In this document: piece by piece, positions 52,480 through 60,794 of the stretch | Layout: the number at the start of each line of letters is the position of its first letter | Numbering within the stretch: position 1 is the first letter of the stretch | Origin: Phycisphaerales bacterium | GTDB lineage: Bacteria; Planctomycetota; Phycisphaerae; UBA1845; UTPLA1 | Length of the DNA stretch: 64,000 nt | Direction: 5' to 3' | NCBI GenBank assembly: GCA_020639075.1 | Contig: JACKHI010000001.1 | Span: forward strand, 372,001-436,000 | Position numbers and translations under genes: made by a program | The notes under the pieces: generated by a model | Told to the model about the DNA's origin: nothing | The model's database searches: none | The model's input: only the letters and a program-made list of their open reading frames with translations

Positions 52480-52516
52480 GGAGTGCAAATTAGACACAAT
52501 GCGAATTTCGCACTCC
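52480..52516 (-). promoter_or_regulatory. Inverted-repeat operator candidate upstream of the BlaI-type gene
   Basis: GGAGTGCAAATT (52480-52491) and AATTTCGCACTCC (52504-52516) form an imperfect inverted repeat with one extra base in one arm. It lies just downstream of the promoter -10 and about 30 bp before the start codon, where a bound repressor would block transcription. Confidence 0.5.
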
Positions 52517-52519
52517 GGC

Positions 52520-52547
52520 ATTCTGACGGAGCGCATTCGACTGTCAA
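52520..52547 (-). promoter_or_regulatory. Sigma70-type promoter of the BlaI-type gene
   Basis: On the minus strand, TTGACA (52547-52542) and CAGAAT (52525-52520) are 16 bases apart. The -35 is perfect, the -10 matches 4 of 6. The inverted repeat at 52480-52516 overlaps the expected start site. Confidence 0.6.
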
Positions 52548-52840
52548 GACACGCCCCTGCAACAACTCGAAGCAATCCGTGTCGCCGCCGTGCGGAGCCT
52601 TGTGCAACGATGAAGACACGAGGATCCCGCATGCCGATTCAGAAACGGAACGCGGTCTGTCTGGCGCAGTACTTCAATCGGAGAAACGCAGCGAACGCAA
52701 TCGACGATCCCATGGCTGGATCCATTTGCATTTTGCCTGCGATCATCCGGAATTGGAGGGGGGCGGACATCCCGGTCCGCTGCGCGGAACCACCAATCGC
52801 GATTGTATGAAGATTGAGTGAAGGTGCATTCGGCCCGAAC

Positions 52841-52914
52841 AGGCTGCGGCCGGATTCGAACCGGCGAATAACGGATTTGCAATCCGTCCCCTTAAACCAC
52901 TTGGGTACGCAGCC
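52841..52914 (-). tRNA. tRNA-Cys (GCA anticodon)
   Basis: Read on the minus strand, the 74-nt gene has a 7-bp acceptor stem (GGCTGCG with CGCAGCC), an anticodon stem-loop CGGATTGCAAATCCG with anticodon GCA, and a T arm CCGGTTCGAATCCGG. The discriminator base is T (U73), as in bacterial tRNA-Cys. The CCA end is not encoded. A strong promoter precedes it. Confidence 0.95.
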
Positions 52915-52940
52915 GCAATCGCATGAAGCGAAGACATTTA

Positions 52941-52969
52941 TTTGTACCTCGCACCCCGTACAACGTCAA
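52941..52969 (-). promoter_or_regulatory. Promoter of tRNA-Cys
   Basis: On the minus strand, TTGACG (52969-52964) and TACAAA (52946-52941) are 17 bases apart; the expected start is about 20 bases before the mature tRNA 5' end at 52914. Confidence 0.65.
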
Positions 52970-53256
52970 CCGGCACATATCGGGCATACGCTCCGGTCGC
53001 GGCGGGTGGCGATATTCTGGGCGAATCGCACCTTGGCGTCGCAAATACGCGGAACCGCTGACGTACTCGAGCGGGGCTCTCGAAGTACAGGCAAAAAAAC
53101 GAACCCGCGATCTCGCCGTGAATCGTGTCATCTGTCGATAACAGCGAACTGCGGGAAGCTTGATGGCGCCGCAGCGTTCCGCGTATCTTGGTTGGTCTAT
53201 CTGAGGAGATAGGCCAATCGTGGGTCGATCTCGGCCGACAGGAGTTCAGCGATCGA

Positions 53257-54183
53257 ATGCAACTCGACGTGATCGATCAACCCGCGCCGACGAATTCGGA
53301 CTACCTTCCGATTTCGCGCGAGCATCGCGAGAACGACACGATCAAGTTCTGCCAGCGCAGCGCCGACGGGCTCGAAATCGAATCGGTCATCATCCCGATG
53401 GGCGGCAAGGGCGTTCATTGGAATACGCTCTGCGTCAGTTCGCAGGTCGGCTGTGCCCGTGGTTGCACGTTTTGCCAGACGGCCCGGATGGGGCTGCTTC
53501 GCAACCTGACAGTCGATGAAATCGTCGGACAGGTTCGGGCCGCGAATCAACACTACGGAGCGTCAATTCGCAATGTCGTGTTCATGGGAATGGGCGAGCC
53601 CATGGACAATCTGGAGAATGTCATTTCAGCGCTGAAGCGGCTGCATGAGGATCGAGAATTCCAGATCGCGCGCAAGCGATTAACGGTATCGACCGTCGGT
53701 CGCTGTGAGGGAATTCGAAAACTGGCAACGCTGAATTGGCGCCGCATGGGATTGGCGATTTCCTTGAATGCTCCCAACGACGAGATCCGCAGCCGCATTA
53801 TGCCGATCAATCGGACGGACTCCATGGCCGCGCTTCGGCAGGCGATCTCAGAATGGCCGCTGAGAGGCGGCGGACATGTCCTGATCGAATACGTCCTGTT
53901 GCGGGGCGTCAACGACGAGATCGAGCACGCGCGTCAGCTCGTCGAGTATCTACGGGGCCTGAAGACATGCGTGAATCTGATCCCCTGGAATCCGATCGAT
54001 GGGATCGACTTCGAGTCTCCCGACGAGACGCGGGCAAACGCATTTCAACTTGAGCTGATGAATGCGGGGCAACTCGCATTTCAGCGGCGGATCAAAGGAC
54101 GATCGGCGCTCGGGGCCTGCGGCCAATTGGGAAACGTCGAGCTGCGCCGCGGCCGAACAGCGAAGCCGTCGCAAGACTCTTAG
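53257..54183 (+). CDS. rlmN: RlmN/Cfr-family radical SAM RNA methyltransferase
   Basis: The probable start ATG 53257 gives 308 residues (TTG 53188 gives 331). The radical SAM cluster motif is CARGCTFC within TLCVSSQVGCARGCTFCQTARMGLLRNLTVDEIV, followed by FMGMGEPMDN, the SAM-binding segments, and SALGACGQL with the second catalytic cysteine. RlmN methylates A2503 of 23S rRNA and A37 of some tRNAs. Family members are usually 340-380 residues with an N-terminal accessory domain; here little precedes the core, so it is a short form. A Cfr-like specificity cannot be excluded. Confidence 0.87.
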   Translation: MQLDVIDQPAPTNSDYLPISREHRENDTIKFCQRSADGLEIESVIIPMGGKGVHWNTLCVSSQVGCARGCTFCQTARMGLLRNLTVDEIVGQVRAANQHYGASIRNVVFMGMGEPMDNLENVISALKRLHEDREFQIARKRLTVSTVGRCEGIRKLATLNWRRMGLAISLNAPNDEIRSRIMPINRTDSMAALRQAISEWPLRGGGHVLIEYVLLRGVNDEIEHARQLVEYLRGLKTCVNLIPWNPIDGIDFESPDETRANAFQLELMNAGQLAFQRRIKGRSALGACGQLGNVELRRGRTAKPSQDS

Positions 54184-54536
54184 CGAGTGCCGTCCGCATC
54201 GCATTGGCCAATCGGCTCGAGTCCGAATGTCGCTGCCGGCTGCAATCGCTGTGGCCGACTAAGATCGGAGTGGATGAGCGTTCGTGCCGGCATGCGCTTG
54301 GTCGCTGTGACATTTGTTTCGATCGCGTGCATGGCGTCCGGGTCGAACGCCACAAGCGCCATGCAGGTCTGATGGTATGCGCAATCCGTCTGGCCGCAGT
54401 CTGCAACAGCTCGTCCAAAGCACGCGTCAAATCCCTCGGCTCGCTGTGTCGCCTGAATGATGTGAAGATTGACGGCGTTGCCGGTTGCTATCGCCATCCG
54501 AGTTGCCCGATCGCTTGCCGCGTGGTTGCTTAACAC
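54180..54536 (-). CDS. Small Cys-rich protein of unknown function
   Basis: GTG 54536, eight bases after AAAGGAG, gives 118 residues; ATG 54608 lacks a ribosome-binding site. A central Cys cluster reads FDACFGRAVADCGQTDCAYHQTC, with spacing suggesting a metal site or disulfide knot, but there is no export signal, so metal binding is more likely. A similar C-x-G ... CG-x-x-DC-x-x-x-x-x-C pattern occurs in small proteins of other Planctomycetota as far as I recall. It is convergent with rlmN and their stop codons overlap. Confidence 0.6.
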   Translation of the reverse strand: MLSNHAASDRATRMAIATGNAVNLHIIQATQRAEGFDACFGRAVADCGQTDCAYHQTCMALVAFDPDAMHAIETNVTATKRMPARTLIHSDLSRPQRLQPAATFGLEPIGQCDADGTR

Positions 54537-54949
54537 GTTGGGCTCCTTTTGATCCCAGATACCTGGTGCCGTAACCTTTTGATCGGCACCGAAATCGGGT
54601 GGGTCCATTTAGAATCTAAGGAGTCGTATGGAGCGTTGGTTCGGGCAACTGCCGCAGGCATGTCTGGTCGGCAAGATGTTCGGCGTTTATTGAGCCGCCA
54701 GCGGCATCATCGAAGTCGTTCGAGTGGACGCAACACATTTGTATCCCGGGCGAAAGGCGGCGAGATTGTTTCAATAGGGCCGACAGTCGGACCTGGAATG
54801 ACGCGTGCGTTCAGCGGCGTTTTCGGGGGCAGGCGAGCAGCGATGTTGGTCTGAAGCCCCCCTGTTCCCACGGGAAACCGAATGCAACATAACATATCTT
54901 ATCGGACGTCAACTGGGGGGGCTGCCGCGCGTTGACCTTGTGCCGGAGA
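54537..54949. other. 413-bp intergenic region without a clear gene
   Basis: The only notable item is a 21-codon frame at 54628-54693 (plus strand) that follows AAGGAG closely; spacing is short and nothing lies downstream for it to regulate, so it is not called. No repeats or RNA genes are seen. Confidence 0.4.
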
Positions 54950-55585
54950 TCAGGCCGCCATTTCGCGGTTGGCTTCAGCGATCGCTTGAGCGATGCGATC
55001 CATCTTGAGCGCTCGTCGTTTGCGGTATTCGACGACGCCGTAGTAAGTGACAATGTAGCCGCCAACGCCGCAGGCAAAGCCGACGACCAGGCATCCGACG
55101 ATGAGTTCCAGGCCGAACACCCGAAATGCAGTACCTGCCGATGTCCAGAAACTGGAATCCAGGAGCCGGCTGAGCTGAAAGTCGCTGACGAATTCCCGGA
55201 TCGCGGCCTGCTGTTCAGTAATCGTCTCCTGGCTGAGACCGTTCGGATGCAGGATCCATCGTCCGATTTGCCAATTGAGTAGGTACACAGGTACTGCGGT
55301 GATCGGATTGGTTAGAAAGACCGGCAAGAGGCCCGAGGCCCGATTCGCCCGGAGTGCGTACGCCAGAACGAGGTAGATCACGATCTGCAGCCCCATCGTC
55401 GGCGTCCATCCGACGAGGAACCCGAGAAACACGCCAAACGCAATTCGATGCGGCGAGTCGTCAAGGTGCAGAATGCGCTGAACCACGGGACGGCGGATCC
55501 GCGTCCAGAGTCTCCTTATCGGCCGACGTCGGCGCGCGGTTCGCTTTGTCTGCGACATTGGCGTAATGGCTGCGTCTTCCCGCAT
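54950..55585 (-). CDS. DUF2062-domain membrane protein
   Basis: This 211-residue protein (from ATG 55585; ATG 55558 possible) has a basic N-terminus then the DUF2062 core: SPHRIAFGVFLGFLVGWTPTMGLQIVIYLVLAYALRAN, followed by FLTNPITAVPVYLLNWQIGRWIL and a last membrane helix (LELIVGCLVVGFACGVGGYIVTYYG). Members are small inner-membrane proteins, sometimes near glycan or lipid genes, of unknown function. The C-terminus is charged and cytoplasmic. It stands alone. Confidence 0.88.
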   Translation of the reverse strand: MREDAAITPMSQTKRTARRRRPIRRLWTRIRRPVVQRILHLDDSPHRIAFGVFLGFLVGWTPTMGLQIVIYLVLAYALRANRASGLLPVFLTNPITAVPVYLLNWQIGRWILHPNGLSQETITEQQAAIREFVSDFQLSRLLDSSFWTSAGTAFRVFGLELIVGCLVVGFACGVGGYIVTYYGVVEYRKRRALKMDRIAQAIAEANREMAA

Positions 55586-55886
55586 GCTCTCCGTCCAGGA
55601 CGTCCTATTATGGCGGTGATTTGCCCGACATCACGGGCATCAGTTTGGACGCTGACCGATGACTTCTGTCGGCCGGCGCATATCGGGGGTAACGTGTTTC
55701 CCCGACCCCGAGCACCGCCAATCGTCCGGGAATACTATACGAATCATCAGTGATTGTAGATCTGGAAAATTCGTGACGTCGTGCAGGAAAAGGCGATGCT
55801 GATGGAATGAAAATCTCTCGCCGGCAGGAGTTGCCTAAACACAAACGCTGCTGGTAGTTATGCGGCGGGTTGCGACGTGTTTTTCG

Positions 55887-55915
55887 TTGACAGCGTGGCG
55901 CAGAGAGACTACAAA
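55887..55915 (+). promoter_or_regulatory. Sigma70-type promoter upstream of the structured leader
   Basis: TTGACA (55887-55892) and TACAAA (55910-55915) are 17 bases apart, with a perfect -35. The -10 is the same as that of the tRNA-Cys promoter. Transcription would begin near 55922, about 240 bases before the next start codon. Confidence 0.65.
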
Positions 55916-55921
55916 TCAGTG

Positions 55922-56160
55922 TATGAGATCTGCGGCCGAGCGTTGCCGCAGGAAAATCGTTGACGGATCCCGCCTAACGGACGGTTTGATCCGGGGTCCC
56001 TAAATAAGCGTGGATCCCGGTTAATCGGGGGTAGAGTTGTAATCGCGTTTCGACGTAACCCGCCCGCCCCCGCAGGGAGTGCAGTTCACCATCCCCTGGT
56101 GAAGGCCCGCAGTAACAAGAACCCCACACAGGATGACCCTTTCCTGGAGACTATTTCGCC
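55922..56160 (+). ncRNA. Candidate structured leader or small RNA
   Basis: Between the promoter and ATG 56161 are at least three stems: CTGCGG (55930-55935) with CCGCAG (55946-55951); CCCG/CGGG around CCCGGTTAATCGGG; and a perfect 7-bp hairpin, TTCACCA (56085-56091) with TGGTGAA (56097-56103). I could not match it to a known riboswitch, 6S RNA, SRP RNA, tmRNA or RNase P RNA. It may be a regulatory 5' leader of the small gene or an independent RNA. Confidence 0.35.
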
Positions 56161-56400
56161 ATGATGCATTCATCGCCGATGCCGCTCAATGTCGCTTTGG
56201 ATATGACGAAGCGACTTCATCATGAACTTGCCAAGTACATGACGCCCGAGCAACGCCGGGATATGACGCGCGTCGAGCGTTTGATTCAGGAAGCTCAGCA
56301 ACTATCCAAGACTCAGGCGGTTCGCGCCGAGCCTCACGCCGGGGCCCCAGCGACGGGCGCCGGTGCAAACAAGTCCGGCCGCCGACGCGCATTCTGGTGA
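56161..56400 (+). CDS. Small helical protein of unknown function
   Basis: The 79-residue product starts at ATG 56161 behind a CTGGAG element. Residues 10-55 form an amphipathic, charged helix region (VALDMTKRLHHELAKYMTPEQRRDMTRVERLIQEAQQLS); the end is Ala/Gly-rich and basic (GRRRAFW). There is no signal peptide or membrane segment. It follows the structured leader. No family is recognised. Confidence 0.5.
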   Translation: MMHSSPMPLNVALDMTKRLHHELAKYMTPEQRRDMTRVERLIQEAQQLSKTQAVRAEPHAGAPATGAGANKSGRRRAFW

Positions 56401-56565
56401 TTTGAAACGAAATTCGGAGTGCCGTGCTATCGGCCTCCGAAGATCCAATACCGGCCCGTATTCACGCCGTTTTCGGAGATCCGAAGACGGCGTTTTCTTT
56501 TGGCCGGCATTTTCAAATGACTCTCCCGAAATTGATTGTCGGGGCCCTCGTTTTAGAATTCCGAC

Positions 56566-58113
56566 ATGCGACATTCTCAAGCCATCATTGCCGTTGTCGT
56601 CGGGCTCGCGACGACGCTGCCGACTTCGGCCGCCGAACAACGACCCGTTTCCGACATCGTTCCTCAGGAAGCCCTGATCGCGTACATGGCGGTTCCCTAC
56701 GGCCGGCTCGACGATCCTGAGGCCAGTACTCAACCGACTGACGCGCAGCCCGTCTCCAACATCGCGACGATCCTCGGGTTTCTGAACGCGAGCGGTCTGA
56801 TTCCGGACGAAGGCCAGATCTACGCCGACATCGCATCCGCCCTGCCGCTCCTCGGTCGATACGAACATGCGATCGTCCTTCTCGACGCATCCAGCAAGCT
56901 CGTACAACGAACCGACGGCAGTGATGAAAAGGGACCTTTGCGGCTGAAGCACCTCGAGGCTTTCATCGCGCTACGAACCGGCGGGAATAATGTCGGAATC
57001 CTCGAGCATCTGAATCGCATCGTCGGGCGATACACCAACACTGCTGTCGCTCATTTGGAATCTCAGACAGCTAGCGATTTCAGCTATCAACGACTGGTCG
57101 ATTCCCGGCTTCCGGATTGGGCCGTTTGGGAATGGGGCGAAATCGGGGACGACTATGTCGTGTGCTTCGGGCGCGGCACATTTGAGAAGGTCGCGGCGAC
57201 GCATGTCGGCGCGGCGCCGAGCCTGTCAAAGGACCCCTGGTATGCCCGAGCCCGGGCGAACCTGGTCACAGAGAGAACGCTCGCGCATTGGTTCATCGGA
57301 TTCGATCGGTTGGCAAAACGGCTCGGCGAAATCTCGCAGCCGCGCGTTGACCGCGTTTTGGCGCGACTGGAGGCGTCTGACATCACACGGGATATGTGGG
57401 TGGTGGGCCTGCACGATCGTGCCCTGTCTTGGAGCCGGGTCTATCAGCGAAACGGCGACAATGTCGTGCGTCGCTACTCGGATCCGGCGGCGTATACCGC
57501 GGAAATGCTCGGCGTCATCCCGGACCAGGCCCGGCACTATACGATTCTCAATGTCCCGTCGAGCTGGCTCGTCGACAATATTCCGCAAGCATGGATCGCG
57601 TCAGGCTCCGAAAAGAGCATTCGGCAGTGGGAGAGCATCTGGAACGGACTCGAAGCGGAGACGGGCATCGACCTGAGCGGTTACCTGTCGAATAACCTGG
57701 GCGATCATGTCATCTTGTTCGATTACCCCGTGCACCCGCTCGACATTCCGTTCGCGATGACGATCGCCATCGAGATCAAGAACCCGAGGGCGGTGCGACC
57801 CGCGATCGATGCCGTCATGAGCGCCTGGGGGCAATACCTGGAGGCGATCGCCAACAAATCGACGTCGCGCCTGTCGAAAGTCAACGTGCTCAGGGCAACG
57901 GACGGAATCTGGTATCTTCAGATGGGCATCTTCGGTCCGGCGCTGAAGGTTACCGATCGCTACGTCGTCGTCAGTTGGTCGCCCGAGGCACTGCGGCAGG
58001 CGCTGACGGCGATGCACCTCGATCAGCCCAAATCGGATATCGTCGAGAAGGCAGGCGGCAATTCCGGCAATACGCCGGAGGCGACATCGCAACCGGCGAC
58101 TGGATCGGGTTGA
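56566..58113 (+). CDS. Exported protein of unknown function (DUF3352-like build)
   Basis: This 515-residue protein has a signal peptide (AIIAVVVGLATTLPTSAA). The mature part has repeated alpha/beta units: EALIAYMAVPYGRL, HAIVLLDASSKL, LEAFIALRTGGNNVGILEHLNRIV, DDYVVCFGRGTFEKVAATHVG, TLAHWFIGFDRLAKRL, DHVILFDYPVHPLDIPFAMTIAIEI and RYVVVSWSPEALRQALTAM. This strand-helix pattern resembles the DUF3352-type proteins of Planctomycetota that scan per-object values, but the assignment is tentative. A Thr/Pro tail ends the protein. It is convergent with the sigma-factor operon. Confidence 0.7.
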   Translation: MRHSQAIIAVVVGLATTLPTSAAEQRPVSDIVPQEALIAYMAVPYGRLDDPEASTQPTDAQPVSNIATILGFLNASGLIPDEGQIYADIASALPLLGRYEHAIVLLDASSKLVQRTDGSDEKGPLRLKHLEAFIALRTGGNNVGILEHLNRIVGRYTNTAVAHLESQTASDFSYQRLVDSRLPDWAVWEWGEIGDDYVVCFGRGTFEKVAATHVGAAPSLSKDPWYARARANLVTERTLAHWFIGFDRLAKRLGEISQPRVDRVLARLEASDITRDMWVVGLHDRALSWSRVYQRNGDNVVRRYSDPAAYTAEMLGVIPDQARHYTILNVPSSWLVDNIPQAWIASGSEKSIRQWESIWNGLEAETGIDLSGYLSNNLGDHVILFDYPVHPLDIPFAMTIAIEIKNPRAVRPAIDAVMSAWGQYLEAIANKSTSRLSKVNVLRATDGIWYLQMGIFGPALKVTDRYVVVSWSPEALRQALTAMHLDQPKSDIVEKAGGNSGNTPEATSQPATGSG

Positions 58114-58205
58114 AAAAAACGACAGGGGAAATAACGCGAGGCCGAGGTGGCGTTACTGAACACCAACCCGGCCTCACATTGCAAGAGATATTTGTTTTCG
58201 AGCGG

Positions 58206-58658
58206 CTACCCGTTCGCCAACAGACCGGGCAATTCGGCGGCGTCCTCCATCGAGGCTTCGCCGCGGTTAAGCTTTTCGATCAGTGCCTGAGCATCGAGAC
58301 CATTGACAACTCCATCCTCGTTGTAATCCCCCTTCAGCTTTGCTGCCGTCGAGGGAGACTCGGAGCTGGACGTTTCCGGGCGTCCAGAGCTGTCTTTGAT
58401 CGCAACATTGTCAGAAACGATCGGGCTGCCATCCTCGGAGGCGAACTTGGGGCCCACAAACAGAACGGCGACTGCGGCTGCCGCAGCCAACGGGCCCACC
58501 TTCCAGAGCCGAGCCTGCCACGACTTCGGCGAACTCTGAGTCGCCGCTGCCCTGGCCTGCCACGGGTATCCGGCCGCCCCACCGGCAAAAGCACCGTTCT
58601 GACGGGCTTCACCGAGCGTGGCGAGCAGGTGTTCCATGTTGTTCGTTTGCAGGTCCAT
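58206..58658 (-). CDS. Membrane protein with EF-hand (dockerin-like) end, candidate anti-sigma partner
   Basis: ATG 58658 follows GGAG by seven bases and gives 150 residues. About 50 cytoplasmic-side residues are followed by one membrane helix (VGPLAAAAAVAVLFVG) and an extracytoplasmic segment ending in one EF-hand unit (GDYNEDGVVNGLDAQALIEKL). The gene starts 17 bp after the ECF sigma gene, the usual place for an anti-sigma factor; the one-helix topology fits, but no zinc-binding anti-sigma motif is visible. Calcium sensing through the EF hand is speculation. Confidence 0.7.
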   Translation of the reverse strand: MDLQTNNMEHLLATLGEARQNGAFAGGAAGYPWQARAAATQSSPKSWQARLWKVGPLAAAAAVAVLFVGPKFASEDGSPIVSDNVAIKDSSGRPETSSSESPSTAAKLKGDYNEDGVVNGLDAQALIEKLNRGEASMEDAAELPGLLANG

Positions 58659-58675
58659 CGTGTGTCTCCATAAGG

Positions 58676-59278
58676 CTATTGCGAATCACCACCGCCTTGC
58701 GCAGAGAAAAAGTCGGAAATGTCGATATTTTTCCTCGCCAGACATCGGCGGAGCCGCTCAATCACTTCAGGGATCCGAATGGCCCGCAACGTCGCCTCAG
58801 CGACGTTAACCTGTTGTGCCACAATGCGTAACGGCTGATTCTCAAAGAACCGCAACCGGACGATCTGACCGTCTATGTCCGATAGTTGCTCAACACAAAG
58901 ATTGAGCTCCGAGAGAATTTCCGCCTCCTGGACCAGCCGTACAGGCGACAGCTCGCCCGATTCGACCTCCCCCGCCCGATCCGCCTCGTCCTTCCCGGCG
59001 ATCGACAGCTTCCCCTGCCGACAGAATTCCCGGTAGACGTTGCGGACGATTCCGACGATCCAGACCATGAAGTCCCGTTCCGGGTCGAAACTAGTCCGTT
59101 GGTTGAATGCCCGACACCAGCCTTCATTCAGAATGTCATCCAGCCAGTCGGCCCGATGTGAAATCCGCCAGGCAACGAGCCGGACGCGCTGTTGATATCG
59201 GTCATACAGGTGGGCGAACGCCGCCTCGTCACCGCGAGCGGCCGCTTCGAGAATCTCCTTGTCCGATCGGTCCGGCAT
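58676..59278 (-). CDS. ECF-type RNA polymerase sigma factor
   Basis: This 200-residue sigma70-family protein has region 2 (GDEAAFAHLYDRYQQRVRLVAWRISHRADWLDDILNEGWCRAFNQR), a -10-binding segment (DFMVWIVGIVRNVYREF), and region 4 (LSDIDGQIVRLRFFENQPLRIVAQQVNVAEATLRAIRIPEVIERLRRCL), the expected HTH for -35 recognition. Region 1 is absent, as in ECF factors. Its probable partner is the membrane protein encoded 17 bp downstream. Target genes are not evident. Confidence 0.9.
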   Translation of the reverse strand: MPDRSDKEILEAAARGDEAAFAHLYDRYQQRVRLVAWRISHRADWLDDILNEGWCRAFNQRTSFDPERDFMVWIVGIVRNVYREFCRQGKLSIAGKDEADRAGEVESGELSPVRLVQEAEILSELNLCVEQLSDIDGQIVRLRFFENQPLRIVAQQVNVAEATLRAIRIPEVIERLRRCLARKNIDISDFFSAQGGGDSQ

Positions 59279-59627
59279 TAAAACTCGTCTTTACGATACG
59301 GGTCCTGCGATTCGCCAAAGTCACGCATCGGCGGATGAACGTCGGATATTAATCGACGAATCGTTCGGCCGCCGCAACGGGCGAACGTCGATCCGGCCAA
59401 TCGCACCTGTATTGGGCGATTTGTCGACCTTGGCGTCGCGGATATTCGCTATAAACTTCGGCTCAGATGCTGATGGGAAACATACGGATTTCAACCAGAC
59501 TACAGCAACGCCGAATTCACGCCTCGTTCGTCAACACCTGCGCCGAACCAACGATTCCCGCCGACTAGCTGCCGATGGACGTGCATTTGACCGACAAATG
59601 TGAGGGGAACCTTCGCGAAAGAGTGAT
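59279..59627. other. 349-bp intergenic region between divergent sigma-factor and pnt genes
   Basis: It must hold promoters for both directions, but I see only weak candidates such as TATAAA near 59450 without a well-placed -35. No gene, repeat or RNA is recognised. Confidence 0.4.
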
Positions 59628-60794
59628 ATGAATATCGGAATTCCAAGATCAACAGACGACGGCGAACTTCGCGTCGCCATCGTGCCGGAAACGGCACAAC
59701 GACTCAAGAAACTCGGACTCGACGTCATCGTTGAAACCGGCGCCGGAGCCGCCGCCGGATTCAGCGACGACGACTACACGCATGCCGGTGCAACGATCGC
59801 ATCCAGCGCCGCCGACGTCTTTGCGCGGGCGGACGCGATCGCCATCGTGCATGCGCCGAACGACGAGACATTCGGACATCTGCGAAAAGGACAGATGTTA
59901 TTCGCGGTCATCCGCCCGCTGACGGAGCACGATCTCGTCAAGCGACTCGCCGATGCCGGCGTAACGGCAATCGCGATGGACATGATGCCGCGCATCAGTC
60001 GTGCACAAAAGATGGACGTGCTCAGTTCGATGAGCACGATCGCGGGATACAAGGGCGTGCTGCTGGCGGCAGCGGAACTGACGAAGATGTTCCCGATGAT
60101 GATGACCGCCGCCGGCACGATCACGCCGGCCAAGGTGCTCATCCTCGGTGCGGGCGTCGCAGGGCTGCAGGCGATCGCGACGGCACGGCGACTGGGCGCC
60201 GTCGTCGAAGCGTTCGATGTTCGCCCCGCCGTTAAGGAACAGGTCGAGAGTCTTGGAGCGCGATTCGTCGAAGTGGCGGCGCCGCAGGCCGACGCCGAAG
60301 ACGCCGGCGGCTATGCCAAGGAGATGTCAGAGGACTACAAACGCAAGCAAGGCGAATTGGTCGACAAACACGCGCGTGAAAGCGACATCGTGATCAGCAC
60401 GGCGCTGATCCCGGGGAAGAAGGCACCGATTCTGATCTCAGCCGAGACGGTTCGCGGGATGAAGTCTGGCGCCGTCATCATGGATCTTGCCGCAGAGGGC
60501 GGCGGCAACTGTGAACTGACGAAACTCGGTGAGCGCGTCGTCGAAAAAGGCGTCGTCATCCTGGGACCTCGCAACCTACCGTCGAGCGTGCCATTTCACG
60601 CCAGCCAGATGTTCTCGCGAAATGTCGGTGCATTTCTTCAGGACCTGACAAAGGAAGGCAAGATCCGACTGAGCGAGGAAGATGAATGCGTCGTCGGCAC
60701 GGTCATCACGCAGGACGGCGAGGTCAAGCATGCACGCGTTCGCGAGATGATGGGTTTGCCGCCGCTTGTCGCGGCTGAAGGGAGCCCCGCCTGA
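59628..60794 (+). CDS. pntAA: NAD(P) transhydrogenase subunit alpha, part 1
   Basis: This 388-residue protein is the soluble NAD(H)-binding subunit (dI) of the proton-translocating transhydrogenase, which transfers hydride between NADH and NADP. Family motifs in order: NIGIPRSTDDGELRVAIVPETAQRLKKLG, DMMPRISRAQKMDVLSSMSTIAGYKGVLLAA, the Rossmann KVLILGAGVAGLQAIATARRLGAVVEAFDVRPAVKEQVESLG, and VIMDLAAEGGGNCELT. It ends by overlapping the next ATG by one base. The alpha subunit is split into two genes, a common bacterial arrangement. Confidence 0.95.
   Translation: MNIGIPRSTDDGELRVAIVPETAQRLKKLGLDVIVETGAGAAAGFSDDDYTHAGATIASSAADVFARADAIAIVHAPNDETFGHLRKGQMLFAVIRPLTEHDLVKRLADAGVTAIAMDMMPRISRAQKMDVLSSMSTIAGYKGVLLAAAELTKMFPMMMTAAGTITPAKVLILGAGVAGLQAIATARRLGAVVEAFDVRPAVKEQVESLGARFVEVAAPQADAEDAGGYAKEMSEDYKRKQGELVDKHARESDIVISTALIPGKKAPILISAETVRGMKSGAVIMDLAAEGGGNCELTKLGERVVEKGVVILGPRNLPSSVPFHASQMFSRNVGAFLQDLTKEGKIRLSEEDECVVGTVITQDGEVKHARVREMMGLPPLVAAEGSPA

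Larger units (their letters stand above)
52451..52840. other. 390-bp intergenic region: blaI promoter, operator and a repeat hairpin
   Basis: It contains the promoter and inverted repeat of the BlaI-type gene (52480-52547) and an isolated hairpin, GCGGAC (52763-52768) with GTCCGC (52775-52780), of a type common between Planctomycetota genes. No further gene is supported. Confidence 0.55.
55586..56160. other. 575-bp intergenic region with promoter and structured leader
   Basis: The first 300 bp hold no recognisable gene. From 55887 a promoter is followed by a leader of about 240 bases with several hairpins before ATG 56161 (listed separately). Confidence 0.5.

Noticed and set aside
52923..53141. 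72-codon plus-strand frame between tRNA-Cys and rlmN
   Set aside because: It has no ribosome-binding site, covers the tRNA promoter, and its Arg-rich product shows no domain.
54628..54693. 21-codon frame after AAGGAG
   Set aside because: The spacing to ATG is only four bases and no gene follows for a leader peptide to control.
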